64,000 nt of DNA from Amycolatopsis australiensis. GTDB lineage: Bacteria > Actinomycetota > Actinomycetes > Mycobacteriales > Pseudonocardiaceae. The stretch is taken from contig NZ_FPJG01000006.1 of NCBI RefSeq assembly GCF_900119165.1, positions 1,488,001-1,552,000 on the forward strand, in the 5' to 3' direction. The position numbers and the translations under genes are program-made. A model generated the notes under the pieces. The model worked only from the letters and a program-made list of their open reading frames with translations, did not search any database and was not told the DNA's origin. This document shows, piece after piece, positions 25,469 to 34,634 of this stretch. The stretch's first letter is position 1; each line of letters opens with the position of its first letter.

Positions 25469-26233
25469 GTGCTGGAGGGTTACGCGCCGGGCTACGGGCG
25501 AGACGCGGTTTCGATGCTGTCCGCGCGCACGGCGGCCGAGCGGGCGACGTTCGCCCAGCCCCTGCTGCGGCCGGGCACATGGGTGGTCGACCTCGGCTGC
25601 GGCCCCGGCTCGATCACGCTCGGCCTGGCGCCGGAGTCCCGGGTGACCGGCGTCGACCGCGACCTGGGCCAGGTGGCCGCGGCCCGCGCGGCCGCCCGGC
25701 GCGCCGGAAGGTCCACAGTGGACTTCGTGGTGGCGTCGGCGTACGACCTGCCGTTCGCTTCCGGCAGCGTCGACGTGGCGTTCGCGCACGCGCTGTTCGA
25801 GCACCTGGCCCGTCCGCTGGACGCGCTGGCGGAGCTGCGCCGGGTGCTCCGCCCCGGTGGCAGGCTGGCCTTGTCCACATCGGACTGGAGCAAGGCGCGC
25901 CTGCGCCCGAAGACGGCGAACGTCGACGCGGCCCTGCGCGGCCACTACCTGTTGCGCCGCCGTGCGGGCGGCGACCCGTTCGCGGGCGGCAAGATGGCGC
26001 AGCTGTGCGCGGCGGCGGGTTTCACGGAGGTGGTCGCGCGCGCCCGCTACCGCGCGGACATGACGTACCGCGACCTGGCGCAGTACGTGGAGAGGCGGCT
26101 GGAGGCGGCGAGCGCGGAGCCGGGCCGCGACCGCGACCAGCTGGCGAGCGCGGCCCGTTCGGCCCGCGTCTGGACCCGCGGCGGCGACGGCGACTTCAGC
26201 CAGTGCTGGGTCGAGGTGACGGCGACCCGCTGA
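25469..26233 (+). CDS. Class I SAM-dependent methyltransferase
   Basis: 254 aa. Rossmann-type SAM binding is shown by VVDLGCGPGSITLGL (motif I), GVDRD (end of strand 2), SAYDLPFASGSVDVAFAHALFEH and LRRVLRPGGRLAL, the UbiE/Methyltransf_11 pattern. It transfers a methyl group to an unknown small molecule. GTG 25469 lies seven bases after a TACTGT box (25456-25461), which suggests a leaderless start; GTG 25460 overlaps that box. It is divergent from the S9 peptidase with about 39 bp between. Confidence 0.85.
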   Translation: MLEGYAPGYGRDAVSMLSARTAAERATFAQPLLRPGTWVVDLGCGPGSITLGLAPESRVTGVDRDLGQVAAARAAARRAGRSTVDFVVASAYDLPFASGSVDVAFAHALFEHLARPLDALAELRRVLRPGGRLALSTSDWSKARLRPKTANVDAALRGHYLLRRRAGGDPFAGGKMAQLCAAAGFTEVVARARYRADMTYRDLAQYVERRLEAASAEPGRDRDQLASAARSARVWTRGGDGDFSQCWVEVTATR

Positions 26234-26249
26234 AAAACGCTGAAACCAG

Positions 26250-26279
26250 AAGAGCCGGTGTCCGAAGACACCGGCTCTT
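26250..26279 (-). terminator. Hairpin terminator downstream of tRNA-Pro
   Basis: A 13-bp perfect stem with a four-base loop. On the minus strand the loop is a UUCG tetraloop closed by C-G, followed by TTCTGGTTTC. It lies six bases beyond the tRNA 3' end and also closes the convergent methyltransferase gene. Confidence 0.8.
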
Positions 26280-26284
26280 ACTCG

Positions 26285-26358
26285 TCGGGGTGGCGGGATT
26301 TGAACCCACGACCTCCTCGACCCGAACGAGGCACGCTACCAAGCTGCGCCACACCCCG
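26285..26358 (-). tRNA. tRNA-Pro (anticodon CGG)
   Basis: 74 nt on the minus strand. The acceptor CGGGGTG pairs with CACCCCG, with discriminator A. The D-arm has GCGCAGCTTGGTAGCG. The anticodon stem CCTCG/CGAGG holds the loop TTCGGGT with anticodon CGG. The T-arm is CGTGG-GTTCAAATC-CCG-like. CCA is not encoded. It lies just downstream of the metallophosphoesterase gene on the same strand and upstream of a UUCG hairpin. Confidence 0.95.
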
Positions 26359-26387
26359 AGGTACTGCTTAACGGGTCGTGGAGAAGT

Positions 26388-27368
26388 CTAGCGGACGCTG
26401 TTGCGGGCTTTTCGGGGGGCCAGCTTTCGCGACTCCGGGGGCTCGGATCCGCGCGGGACCAGCGTCAACAGGCTGGCCTCTGGCGGGCAGGCGAACCGGG
26501 CGGGCGCCCACGGCGACGTCCCCAGCCCGGCCGAGACGTGCAGCCACATGTGCGCCCCCCACCGCGACGCGCCCCGGGCCCGGCTGCGATCCAGGTCACA
26601 GTTGGTGACGATGGCGCCGTAGCCCGGCAGCCGGAGCTGGCCGCCGTGGGTGTGGCCGGCCAGGACGAGGTCGTAACCGTCCGTGGCGAACGTGTCGAGG
26701 ACCCGCGGCTCGGGCGAGTGCGTCACGCCGATGCGGACCGCGGCGCCGCTGTCGGCCGGGCCGGCGATGTCGGGGTAGCGGTCGCGGCGCAGGTGCGGGT
26801 CGTCGACGCCGGCCGCGAACACGCGCTGGCCGCCGACGTCGATCGTGCGGCGGACGTGCGTCAGGTCGGTCCAGCCGTGCTCGACGAAGGCCGCGCGCAG
26901 GTCGCGCCAGGGCAGCTGGACGCCGTGGATGCGCTTCTTCTTGCCCTGCGGCATCAGGTACCGGGCGGGGTTCTTCGGCTTGGGCGCGTAGTAGTCGTTG
27001 CTGCCGAAGACGAACAGTCCCGGCCGGTCGAGCAGCGGGCCCAGCGCCCGCAGCACGGAGGGGACGGCCTGCCGGTGCGACAGGTTGTCGCCGGTGTTGA
27101 CGACCAGGTCCGGGTTCAGCTCGTCGAGCGCCGCGACCCAGCGCTGCTTGCTGTGGTGGCCGGGCAGCATGTGCAGGTCGGAGACGTGCAGGATGGTGAA
27201 CGGCCGCGACCCGGGCGCGAGCACCGGCAGCTCGGCGGTGCGGAGGGTCCAGTGGCGCCGTTCGATGCCGACGGCGTAACCGAGGGTCGCGACGCCGAGC
27301 GCCAGCGTCCCCGCGGCGAGGCGCTTCGCGGTCGCCCCCGACGTGCTTGTGTTACTGAGCGTGCTCAC
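26388..27368 (-). CDS. Membrane-anchored metallophosphoesterase
   Basis: 326 aa. An N-terminal hydrophobic segment (about 14-34) anchors a calcineurin-like phosphoesterase domain. Metal motifs: HVSDLH, NTGDNLS, GSNDYY (in place of GNHD/E), THSPEP and GHTHGGQL. Similar proteins (YkuE-like; Rv3683 type in mycobacteria) act on phosphate esters such as UDP-linked or lipid pyrophosphate substrates; the substrate here is unknown. The GTG at 27368 lies seven bases after TATCCT on the minus strand, so it is probably leaderless. In mycobacteria its homologue adjoins ponA2; here a kinase gene and repeats intervene. Confidence 0.9.
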   Translation of the reverse strand: MSTLSNTSTSGATAKRLAAGTLALGVATLGYAVGIERRHWTLRTAELPVLAPGSRPFTILHVSDLHMLPGHHSKQRWVAALDELNPDLVVNTGDNLSHRQAVPSVLRALGPLLDRPGLFVFGSNDYYAPKPKNPARYLMPQGKKKRIHGVQLPWRDLRAAFVEHGWTDLTHVRRTIDVGGQRVFAAGVDDPHLRRDRYPDIAGPADSGAAVRIGVTHSPEPRVLDTFATDGYDLVLAGHTHGGQLRLPGYGAIVTNCDLDRSRARGASRWGAHMWLHVSAGLGTSPWAPARFACPPEASLLTLVPRGSEPPESRKLAPRKARNSVR

Positions 27369-27450
27369 AAGGTCCAGGATACGTGCTCAACAGTTGGATG
27401 ACTTCGCCGCCGTTACGGGGAACCTGCGGCTTAGCATCTGCGTCGGCCCG

Positions 27451-27710
27451 ACTGACGGTTTTCGGGGGTTCCGGGTGGCGGAGCTCCCGGTCCGCGGCGA
27501 AGCCGCGGTTGTCACACTGACGGTTTTCGGGGGTTCCGGGTGGCGGAGCTCCCGGTCCGCGGCGCAGCCGCGGTTGTCACACTGACGGTTTTCGGGGGTT
27601 CCGGGTGGCGGAGCTCCCGGTCCGCGGCGCAGCCGCGGTTGTCACACTGACGGTTTTCGGGGGTTCCGGGTGGCGGAGCCCCCGGCCCGCGGCGAAGCCG
27701 CGGTTGTCAC
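27451..27710 (+). repeat. Four tandem 65-bp repeats
   Basis: Units begin at 27451, 27516, 27581 and 27646 and are nearly identical. Each contains ACTGACGGTTTTCGGGGG, a GGTGGCGGAG segment and an inverted repeat CCGCGGC-GAA/CAG-CCGCGG that can form a hairpin. 65 is not a multiple of three, and the array lies between the divergent metallophosphoesterase and kinase genes, so it is non-coding. It ends 29 bp before the kinase start codon. Confidence 0.92.
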
Positions 27711-27739
27711 AGATCAGGCCGGGGGGCTTGGGGAGAGCG

Positions 27740-29437
27740 ATGGAGCAGTTCGGGCCGTACCGGATCGAAGGCCTGCTCGGCCGCGGCGGCATGGGCGAGG
27801 TCCACCGCGCCTACGACACCGCGCACGATCGGGTCGTCGCGCTGAAGCTGTTGTCCGATCCGTTCGGGGCGGATGAGGCGTTCCGCGCGCGGTTCCGCCG
27901 CGAGTCGCAGATCGTGGCGCGGCTGCGGGAGCCGCACGTGATCCCGATCCACGCCTACGGCGAGATCGACGGCCGTCTCTACCTCGACATGCGGCTCGTC
28001 GAGGGCCGTGACCTCAAGGAGCTGCTCGCGGACGGGCCGCTCGAGCCGGTTCGGGCCGCCGGCATCGTCGAGCAGGTCGCCGGCGCGCTCGACGCCGCGC
28101 ACGCGGATGGCCTGGTGCACCGCGACGTCAAGCCGTCCAATGTGCTCGTCACGAGCGCGGACTTCGTCTATCTCGTGGACTTCGGCATCGCGCGGTCGAT
28201 GACCGCCGAAGGGACGTCCATCACGGGCACCGGGAACGTGATCGGCACGCTCGACTACATGGCGCCGGAACGCTTCGGCGACGCCCCGATCACCGGGCTC
28301 GTCGACGTCTACGCGCTCGCCTGCGTGTTCTTCGAATGCCTGACCGGGCGGCGCCCGTTCCCGGCCGAGGGTGCGGCCGCGCAGATGGGCGCACACCTGA
28401 CGGCGCCGCCGCCGGTGCCGTCCCGTGAACGGCCCGGGCTGCCACCGGCGCTGGACGCGGTTGTGGCGCGCGGGATGGCGAAGAACCCGGCCGAGCGCTA
28501 CCCGACGGCGGGCGCGTTCGCCGAGGCCGTCCGGGCCGCGTTGACGGCGCCGGTGCCGCCGGTCCCGACGTGGCAGAAGACGCTCCCGGGCCCGGTGACC
28601 CCGCCGCGAGCGATCCCGATCCCGGCGGCGCCGTACGCGGGACCGCCGACCGGGCCGTACCCCGGGCCCGCGCGGTTCACGGGGCCGTCGGGCAAGGTCG
28701 CCCCGGCGTCGCCGCCCCGCCAGACGCAGCGGAACCGGTGGATCGCGTTGTGCGTGGCGCTGGCCGGGGTCGTCGTGGTCGCGCTCCTGGTGACGTATCT
28801 GGTGACGCGGGACAAGACGGCGCAGACCGGCGGTCCCGGCCCGAGCACGCCGATGATGGAGACCAGCAGCCCGCCGACGAGTCCCGAGCCGACGAAGTCG
28901 GCGCAGCGACCGACGATAACGGCCCCGAAGCCGGTACACGACACGAGGCTGTATGACGCGATCCCGGCGGCGTACAAGGGAAACGCGAGCTGCGGCGACG
29001 CAACCCCGGACGCGGGTGCGGAGGCGGCGGTGGAGTGCGCGGACTCGAACGTCGGCGACACCCCATCGGGCAATGTGGTGTTGAAGCAGCCGACGGGCGC
29101 CCGGTTCCTGCGTTTCCCGAACGCGGCCGCAATGGATGCGTTCTTCCAGGAGATAGTCCGAACCCAGGGCCTGACCCGAAACGACGCGCTGGGGGCGTGC
29201 CGTCCGTTGAAGGCCCCGAAGATCTGGGGAACGTACTACCGCGCGGAGACCCGCCACCCGGTCGACGGCGAGTATCTGACGTGCTTCCTGGGCGACCCGG
29301 CGATGTTGGTGTGGACGGACAAGCAGAACCTCATGGCGGGCGTGCTGAAGTCGACGAAGGCCACCAACGCCGACGAGCTGGACCAGCTCTATTACTGGTG
29401 GAACGAGCAGATCCTGTCCACCATGCCGGGCGGCTGA
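27740..29437 (+). CDS. Transmembrane Ser/Thr protein kinase (PknB/Hanks type)
   Basis: 565 aa. Kinase domain about 1-265: GRGGMGEVHRAYD (glycine loop), K36 in VVALK, HRDVKPSN with catalytic D129, DFGIARS and the activation loop to GTLDYMAPERF. A Pro/Ala-rich linker (about 270-330) leads to one membrane helix (about 334-356). The outer domain (357-565) is Ser/Thr/Pro-rich, then a folded part with several Cys, and has no PASTA repeats, so its signal is unknown. The ATG at 27740 follows GGGGAGAG. The gene is inserted between the metallophosphoesterase and the PBP, next to tandem repeats in its leader, and might phosphorylate cell-wall proteins. Confidence 0.92.
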   Translation: MEQFGPYRIEGLLGRGGMGEVHRAYDTAHDRVVALKLLSDPFGADEAFRARFRRESQIVARLREPHVIPIHAYGEIDGRLYLDMRLVEGRDLKELLADGPLEPVRAAGIVEQVAGALDAAHADGLVHRDVKPSNVLVTSADFVYLVDFGIARSMTAEGTSITGTGNVIGTLDYMAPERFGDAPITGLVDVYALACVFFECLTGRRPFPAEGAAAQMGAHLTAPPPVPSRERPGLPPALDAVVARGMAKNPAERYPTAGAFAEAVRAALTAPVPPVPTWQKTLPGPVTPPRAIPIPAAPYAGPPTGPYPGPARFTGPSGKVAPASPPRQTQRNRWIALCVALAGVVVVALLVTYLVTRDKTAQTGGPGPSTPMMETSSPPTSPEPTKSAQRPTITAPKPVHDTRLYDAIPAAYKGNASCGDATPDAGAEAAVECADSNVGDTPSGNVVLKQPTGARFLRFPNAAAMDAFFQEIVRTQGLTRNDALGACRPLKAPKIWGTYYRAETRHPVDGEYLTCFLGDPAMLVWTDKQNLMAGVLKSTKATNADELDQLYYWWNEQILSTMPGG

Positions 29438-29571
29438 ACCAGGGGAAGGTTGAGCCGGCGAGCTTGACCACTTCGTCGAGCCTGGGAACGAAGAACACAT
29501 CCGGCGGGCACAGGCGGTCCACCGCGCGCCAGTTCTTCGGCGCCGGGGCCAGCACCGCGGTGCAGCAAAAC

Positions 29572-29606
29572 GGGCGGGCCAAGTCGGTACTCGTCTTGGC
29601 CCGCCC
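29572..29606 (-). terminator. Terminator downstream of the PBP gene
   Basis: A 12-bp perfect stem GGGCGGGCCAAG/CTTGGCCCGCCC (29572-29583 with 29595-29606, loop of 11). On the minus strand it is followed by GTTTTG. It lies 15 bp after the PBP stop codon. Confidence 0.8.
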
Positions 29607-29620
29607 GGTCGATTCCAGCG

Positions 29621-31789
29621 CTAGCGGCCGCCGCCCATGTACTGCGGGTCGGGCTGGGGCAGGTCCGCCGGAGGCTGGCCGTCCATGATGTTCTTCATCG
29701 CGCCGAACCATGTCCGCGCCGGGGCCTTGCCACCGAAGATGTTGCCGCTGCCGCACACCCGGACGTTGCCCGGGCCCGCGTCGCAGATGCCGCCCTGGCC
29801 GCCGCCGAACTTGAACGTCATCGCCGCGCCCGCCAGTTGCGGTGTGCCGCCCACGAACGTTGCCGAGACGTTGCCCTGGGTCGTTCCGGTTTTGCCGATC
29901 ATCGGCCGGTCCCAGCCGACGCCGTTCGCCGCCTGGAACGACGTGCCGCCCGGCTGGTCGTCCTTGCTCATGCCGACCGCGAGCGTGTTCGCCAGCGGCT
30001 CGGGCACCGCCTGCTCGCACGGCGCTTCCTTGACCGGGATCGCCTGGCCGTTGCGGTCGGTCACGGCCGCGATCGGTGTCGGCGGGCACCAGACGCCGCC
30101 GGAGAGGATCGTCGCCGCGACGTTGCCCAGCTCCAGGCCGCTGAGCGGGCTGAAGCCCAGCGTGAACGCGCCGAAGCCCGGCCAGTTGCCCCTCGGGCCG
30201 TAGAACTCGGCCTGGCTCAGGCGCTTTTCGTCCTTGTCCGCCTTCGGGTCGACGGTCCCGCCGCCCGCGTTGCTCGCCATCGTGTCGCGCATACCCAGCC
30301 GCCGGGCCATGTCGATGCCCGGCGCCGTGCTGCCGAGCCGGTCCTCGAGCTCGACGAACGTGGTGTTCGGCGACGTCGCCAGCGCCGTCTGGATCGTCGC
30401 GCCTTCGGCGATCCGGCTGTAGTCGCCGGCGTTGCCGACGCAGTACCAGCGCGAACGCAGTGGCGGCCCGGTCGGCGGGCAGTTGTTGCCGCCACCGGAG
30501 AACACGTGCGAGACGTAGGTGTCCGGCACCTGCACCGGCGAGAAGATCCCCGCGATGCCCTTCTCCATGGCCGCGGCCGTGGTGAAGATCTTGTACGTCG
30601 ACCCCGCGCCACCGGTGTTGTAGACGCCGGTGGGCAGCGCGTACGTCGTCTGGCCGTCATCCTGGTTCTGGCCGTAGTCGCGATTCGCTGCCAGCGCGAC
30701 CACCTCGTGCCGGTTCTTGCCCGGTTTGACCAGCGACAACGTGTTCGCCACGTACTTCTGGGTCTTGTTGACCTGCGTCTCGGCGGAAACCTTCGCTTCG
30801 TGGTTCGCCTTCTCGTCCAGCGTGCTCTTGATCGTGTAGCCGCCGGTGTAGAGCTGGTCCTTGGTGAACCCGGCCTTGATCAGGTAGTCCTCGACGTACT
30901 GGCAGAAGAACCCGGACTCCGGGCCCGCGCCGATGCAGTTGGCCGCCGGCTTGGCCGGGAAGTCCGGCACCACGCCCAGCGGCTCGCCCTTGAAGCGGTC
31001 CGCGTCGGCCTTGGCCAGCTTCTTGTTGTCCACCATCCGGTCGAGGACCAGGTTGCGGCGCTGGGTGGCCTTGTCCGGGTGCTTCCACGGGTCGTTGTTG
31101 ATCGGGTTGTTCACCAGACCGGCCAGCAGCGCCGCCTGCGGCACCGTGAGCTTCTCCGGCGTCGTGTTGAAGTAGGCGTGCGCGGCGGCGCCGATCCCGT
31201 AGATCTGGCGGGAGAACTCGACGATGTTCAGGTAGCCGGCGAGGATCTGCTGCTTGGACAGCTTCGTCTCGAGCTGGATCGCGATCCGCGCTTCCTTGAG
31301 CTTGCGGGCGATCGACTGCTCCTGGGCCTTCTTCTGGCCGACCTGGTCGTTGCGGTAGACAACGTTGATCAGGTAGTTCTTCACGTACTGCTGGGTCAGC
31401 GTCGAGGCACCCTGGGTGTCGGCGCCGGTGCTGTTGCTGACGGCCGCGCGCAGCGTGCCCTGCCAGTCGACGCCGTGGTGCTCGTAGAAGCGCTTGTCCT
31501 CGACCGAGACGAGTGCCCACTTCATGGCCTCGTTGATCTGGTCCGGGGTGATCGGCAGCCGGTACTGGTCGTACAGCGTCGCGATCGGCTTGCCGGTGCT
31601 GTCGGTGACCGTCGTGACCAGCGGCGGCGGGATGTCGGCGAGGTCGGATGAAGTCTTCTCCACCGTCTCGCTCGCCTGGTTGGACATGACACCGGCGGCC
31701 CCCACCACCGGGAAGAGCATGCCGGCGACGAGCACCCCCGCGAGCAGGCAGAGGCCGATGAGCTTGAACAAACCATCCGCTTTTCGCAC
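29621..31789 (-). CDS. ponA2: Class A penicillin-binding protein (PonA2-like transglycosylase/transpeptidase)
   Basis: 722 aa bifunctional peptidoglycan synthase. The N-terminal anchor helix (about 8-30) is followed by the GT51 transglycosylase with VEDKRFYEHHGVDWQG, ASTLTQQYVKN, RKLKEARIAIQLE and GYLNIVEF. The transpeptidase has GGAGSTYKIF (nucleophile Ser and Lys), SPNTTF (SxN) and GKTGTTQ (KTGT). The C-terminus lacks a PASTA domain. I prefer the GTG at 31789: it lies seven bases after TAGCCT (minus strand) and directly precedes the anchor (VRKADGLFKLIG). An ATG at 31900 would add 37 residues. Confidence 0.92.
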   Translation of the reverse strand: MRKADGLFKLIGLCLLAGVLVAGMLFPVVGAAGVMSNQASETVEKTSSDLADIPPPLVTTVTDSTGKPIATLYDQYRLPITPDQINEAMKWALVSVEDKRFYEHHGVDWQGTLRAAVSNSTGADTQGASTLTQQYVKNYLINVVYRNDQVGQKKAQEQSIARKLKEARIAIQLETKLSKQQILAGYLNIVEFSRQIYGIGAAAHAYFNTTPEKLTVPQAALLAGLVNNPINNDPWKHPDKATQRRNLVLDRMVDNKKLAKADADRFKGEPLGVVPDFPAKPAANCIGAGPESGFFCQYVEDYLIKAGFTKDQLYTGGYTIKSTLDEKANHEAKVSAETQVNKTQKYVANTLSLVKPGKNRHEVVALAANRDYGQNQDDGQTTYALPTGVYNTGGAGSTYKIFTTAAAMEKGIAGIFSPVQVPDTYVSHVFSGGGNNCPPTGPPLRSRWYCVGNAGDYSRIAEGATIQTALATSPNTTFVELEDRLGSTAPGIDMARRLGMRDTMASNAGGGTVDPKADKDEKRLSQAEFYGPRGNWPGFGAFTLGFSPLSGLELGNVAATILSGGVWCPPTPIAAVTDRNGQAIPVKEAPCEQAVPEPLANTLAVGMSKDDQPGGTSFQAANGVGWDRPMIGKTGTTQGNVSATFVGGTPQLAGAAMTFKFGGGQGGICDAGPGNVRVCGSGNIFGGKAPARTWFGAMKNIMDGQPPADLPQPDPQYMGGGR

Positions 31790-32133
31790 GAGGGCCAGGC
31801 TACCCGGAGTGAGTCGGGCGCCGGTGACGCCGTGTCTCCGAGGGTGTGAATTCAGTGACAAAACCGACCCCCTTCGGTGACATCTGGTAACGGAAGGCAT
31901 CCTGGGTCTCGACGGGGGGAACCGAGGGCCCCTACAGTCCGTCAACGTCTCACGAAGAAAAGCCGACGGATGGATCAACGCGGGTGGGAGCTCGTCTGGT
32001 CCGAACGGCGGCACCGGCACCGGGGAGGTGCCCGGGTAACCGACGTGAGCAGAGGGAGACACGCTCGCGGGGGCAAGGGAGCGCATGCCTTTCCCCGCTG
32101 GTGCGTCGATCACCAGGGTAGGGAGCTGGGGGT
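31790..32133. promoter_or_regulatory. Divergent promoter region between ponA2 and whiB4
   Basis: 344 bp without a supported gene. The left end carries the leaderless -10 box of the PBP gene (31797-31802, TAGCCT on the minus strand). Toward the right, TAGGGA (32120-32125) and GGGAG lie just before the WhiB start. No clear Crp, IdeR or WhiB-specific site was recognised. Confidence 0.45.
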
Positions 32134-32430
32134 ATGGAAACCAACCAGTCGAGCTGGCGAATCAACGCGTCCTGCCGGGACGCCGACCCGGACGGCCTGT
32201 TCGTCCGGGGCGCGGAACAGAACCGGGCCAAAGCGGTCTGCATGGGCTGCCCGGTCCGGACCGAATGCCTCGCCGAAGCACTCGACGGCCGGATCAACTT
32301 CGGCGTGTGGGGAGGCATGACCGAACGGGAGCGGCGGGCGTTGCTGCGCCGCCGCCCCGACGTGGTGAGCTGGGCGGACCTGCTCGAAGCGGCCAAGCGG
32401 GACGCGCAGGAGCGGGTCGAGGTCGGCTGA
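32134..32430 (+). CDS. whiB4: WhiB-family iron-sulfur regulator (WhiB4-like)
   Basis: 98 aa. Four cysteines bind a [4Fe-4S] cluster: C14 and the CxxCxxxxxC group C36, C39, C45. GVWGGM (57-62) is the family G[VI]WGG turn, followed by the basic ERERRALLRRRP. WhiB proteins sense redox or NO and act on transcription through sigma factor or DNA. The position next to ponA2 and the ArsA pair equals that of mycobacterial whiB4, which supports the subtype name. A long hairpin follows its stop codon. Confidence 0.92.
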   Translation: METNQSSWRINASCRDADPDGLFVRGAEQNRAKAVCMGCPVRTECLAEALDGRINFGVWGGMTERERRALLRRRPDVVSWADLLEAAKRDAQERVEVG

Positions 32431-32444
32431 GAAGCCACAGCCGG

Positions 32445-32488
32445 TCGTGAGTGAGAAACAGGGTTAGAACACTGTTTCTCACTCACGA
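32445..32488. terminator. Bidirectional hairpin terminator
   Basis: A 17-bp perfect stem (TCGTGAGTGAGAAACAG with its complement at 32472-32488; loop of ten) lies between the convergent whiB4 and ArsA-like genes. No U tract follows. Confidence 0.75.
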
Positions 32489-32499
32489 CGGATGGACTG

Positions 32500-33609
32500 T
32501 CAACCGGCGAGCTTCGTGCCGATGTCGCGCAGGCCGTCGAGGTCGTGCACGTCGCCGGCCAGCGCGGGCACCCGGGCCAGCGCCACCTCGGGGTGCGCCC
32601 GGGTGAACCGCGCGAGCAGGCGCTCCTCGCGGGCGGCCAGGTCCACGCGGTCCGCGTGCAGCCGCAGCACGGCCTCGGCCAGGGGCGCGTTCTGCAGGGA
32701 CTCGGCCGCGGCGCGCGCCTCCGCGCCGGACAGCTTCGCGAGCACCGGGTGCGTCCGGTTCGCGATCAGCCCGGCCAGCGGCATCGACTCCGCGGACAGC
32801 CGCTCCACGAAGTAGGACGCCTCGCGCAGCGCGTCCGGCTCCGGCGCGGCCACGACCAGGAACGACGTCCCGGACGAGCGCAGCAGCTCCGCCGTCTTGC
32901 GGGCACGCTCGCGGAAGCCGCCGAACATGCTGTCGAAGGCCTGCATGAACGCCGACGCGTCGGTCAGCAGCTGGCCGCCGATGATCGTCGACACGGCCTT
33001 GGCGAACATCGAGAACCCGGCGTTGACGACCTTGCGCAGGCCCCAGCCGCCTGCCTTCGCCGGGCCGGTGAGCAGCCGGATCATCCGGCCGTCCAAAGCG
33101 GACGAGAGCCGGGTCGGCGCGTCCAGGAAGTCCAGCGCGGACCGGCTCGGCGGGGTGTCGACGACGATCAGGTCCCAGTCGCCGGTGGCCGCGAGCTGGC
33201 CCAGCTTCTCCATCGCCATGTACTCCTGCGTGCCGGAGAACGACGTGGAAATCGTCTGGTAGAAGGGGTTCTGCAGGAGCGCTTCCGCGCGTTCCGGGCC
33301 GGCGTGCACGCGCACCATGTCGTCGAAGGTGCGGCGCATGTCGAGCATCATCGCCCACAGCTCGCCCTTGGGCTCGAACCCTTCGACCTGCACCTGCTTC
33401 GGGTGGTTGCCCAGTTCGCGCAGGCCGAGCGCCTGCGCCAGCCGCCGCGCGGGGTCGATCGTCAGCACCACGGTCTGGCGGCCACGCTCGGCCGCGCGCA
33501 ACGCCAGTGCCGCCGCCGTCGTCGTCTTGCCGACGCCGCCGGAACCGCAGCAGACGATCACGCGGCTCTCCGGGTCGTCGAGCATCGCGTCGATGTCGAT
33601 GGTCGTCAC
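32500..33609 (-). CDS. ArsA/Get3-like ATPase, subunit B (Rv3680-like)
   Basis: 369 aa. Deviant Walker [16 protein letters not shown] (about 20-34), switch II-like [15 protein letters not shown], and a C-terminal helical substrate region. It has no obvious metal-binding Cys pair, so it is not an arsenite pump ATPase. Paired proteins of this kind in mycobacteria (Rv3679-Rv3680) have been likened to eukaryotic Get3 and tied to membrane-protein or metabolite tolerance. Its GTG start overlaps the stop codon of the partner ATPase by four bases, so the two are made together, probably as a hetero-oligomer. Confidence 0.9.
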   Translation of the reverse strand: MTTIDIDAMLDDPESRVIVCCGSGGVGKTTTAAALALRAAERGRQTVVLTIDPARRLAQALGLRELGNHPKQVQVEGFEPKGELWAMMLDMRRTFDDMVRVHAGPERAEALLQNPFYQTISTSFSGTQEYMAMEKLGQLAATGDWDLIVVDTPPSRSALDFLDAPTRLSSALDGRMIRLLTGPAKAGGWGLRKVVNAGFSMFAKAVSTIIGGQLLTDASAFMQAFDSMFGGFRERARKTAELLRSSGTSFLVVAAPEPDALREASYFVERLSAESMPLAGLIANRTHPVLAKLSGAEARAAAESLQNAPLAEAVLRLHADRVDLAAREERLLARFTRAHPEVALARVPALAGDVHDLDGLRDIGTKLAG

Positions 33610-34613
33610 AACCGCACCCCCTGGTCGGTCAGGGCCTCGGCCAGGTCGTACAGGGCCGCGACGTCGACGCCGTCGGTCACGTCCGGCAGCTCGAGGGTCG
33701 GCAGGTCGGCCTCGGCGAGCTGCTCGCGCGCCCGCTGCTCGGCCGCGACCCGCACGGCGTGCTCGACGGTCTCCTCGACCAGTGCTTCCAGGGTGTCCTC
33801 CGGCAGCTTGAGCCCGGCGGAAGCGAGCCCGGCGCGCACGCGGGAGGCGTCGACGCGCCCGTCCGCGGCGGCGGTCACCGAGCGGGCGGGCAGCCGCGGC
33901 GGCCGGACCCGGTTGACCAGCACCGCGCCCGGGCGCAGGTCGGCGCCGTCCAGTTCGGCGACGGCCTCGACGGTCTCGCGGACCGGCATCTCCTCCAGCA
34001 GCGTGGCCAGGTGGATCACGGTTTCGCCGGAGTGCAGCAGCCGCACCACGCCTTCGGCCTGGCCGCGGATCGGGCCGGTCTTCGCGAGGTCGGTGAGGGC
34101 CTTGGTGACGTCGAGGAACTTGACGACCCGGCCGGTCGGCGGCGAGTCGACGACGACGGCGTCGTAGGTGTGCCGCCCGTCGGACTCGGTGCGGCCGACG
34201 CACTCCTTGATCTTCCCGGTGAGCAGGACGTCACGCAGGCCCGGCGCGAGCGTGGTCGCGAACTCGATCGCGCCCATCCGCCGCAGCGTCCGGCCGGCGA
34301 AGCCGAGGTTGTAGAACATCTCGAAGTACTCGAGCAGCGCGGCTTCGACGTCGACGTGCAGCGCGCGCAGCTCCCCGCCACCCGGGACGGCGGCGATGCG
34401 CTGCTCGGCGTAGGGCAGCGGCTCGGTGTCGAAGAGCTGGGCGATGCCCTGGCGGCCCTCGACCTCGATGAGCAGCACGCGACGGCCGTCACGGGCGAGC
34501 GCGAGCCCGAGCGCGGCGGCCAGCGTCGTCTTGCCGGTCCCGCCCTTGCCGGTGACGAAGTGCAGCCGGGCACGGGCAAGCTCGTCGGTCCAGCCGGCAT
34601 GGGGAGTGGTCAC
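33606..34613 (-). CDS. ArsA/Get3-like ATPase, subunit A (Rv3679-like)
   Basis: 335 aa. It has the deviant Walker [18 protein letters not shown] (about 20-36), [10 protein letters not shown], and [16 protein letters not shown] as the Walker B/switch region. The C-terminal half contains [20 protein letters not shown]. It is the first gene of the ATPase pair and is followed with GTGA overlap by the second subunit. Cytoplasmic. The neighbouring WhiB and PBP genes match the mycobacterial arrangement, which supports orthology. Confidence 0.9.
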   Translation of the reverse strand: MTTPHAGWTDELARARLHFVTGKGGTGKTTLAAALGLALARDGRRVLLIEVEGRQGIAQLFDTEPLPYAEQRIAAVPGGGELRALHVDVEAALLEYFEMFYNLGFAGRTLRRMGAIEFATTLAPGLRDVLLTGKIKECVGRTESDGRHTYDAVVVDSPPTGRVVKFLDVTKALTDLAKTGPIRGQAEGVVRLLHSGETVIHLATLLEEMPVRETVEAVAELDGADLRPGAVLVNRVRPPRLPARSVTAAADGRVDASRVRAGLASAGLKLPEDTLEALVEETVEHAVRVAAEQRAREQLAEADLPTLELPDVTDGVDVAALYDLAEALTDQGVRL

Positions 34614-34634
34614 TTCTTCACCCTAAATCAGCGT

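Noticed and set aside
26250..26279. Plus-strand terminator of the methyltransferase gene only
   Set aside because: The stem is symmetrical, but the UUCG loop and T-rich continuation favour the minus strand, so it is assigned to the tRNA; it may serve both.
27605..27739. N-terminal extension of the kinase through the 65-bp repeats
   Set aside because: 65 is not a multiple of three, so each unit would encode different residues; the kinase fold begins at 27740 after a ribosome binding site.
31790..32113. Longer N-terminus of the PBP gene
   Set aside because: The -10 box at 31797-31802 and the anchor helix directly after GTG 31789 favour the shorter form; the added part is low-complexity and crosses the whiB4 promoter.
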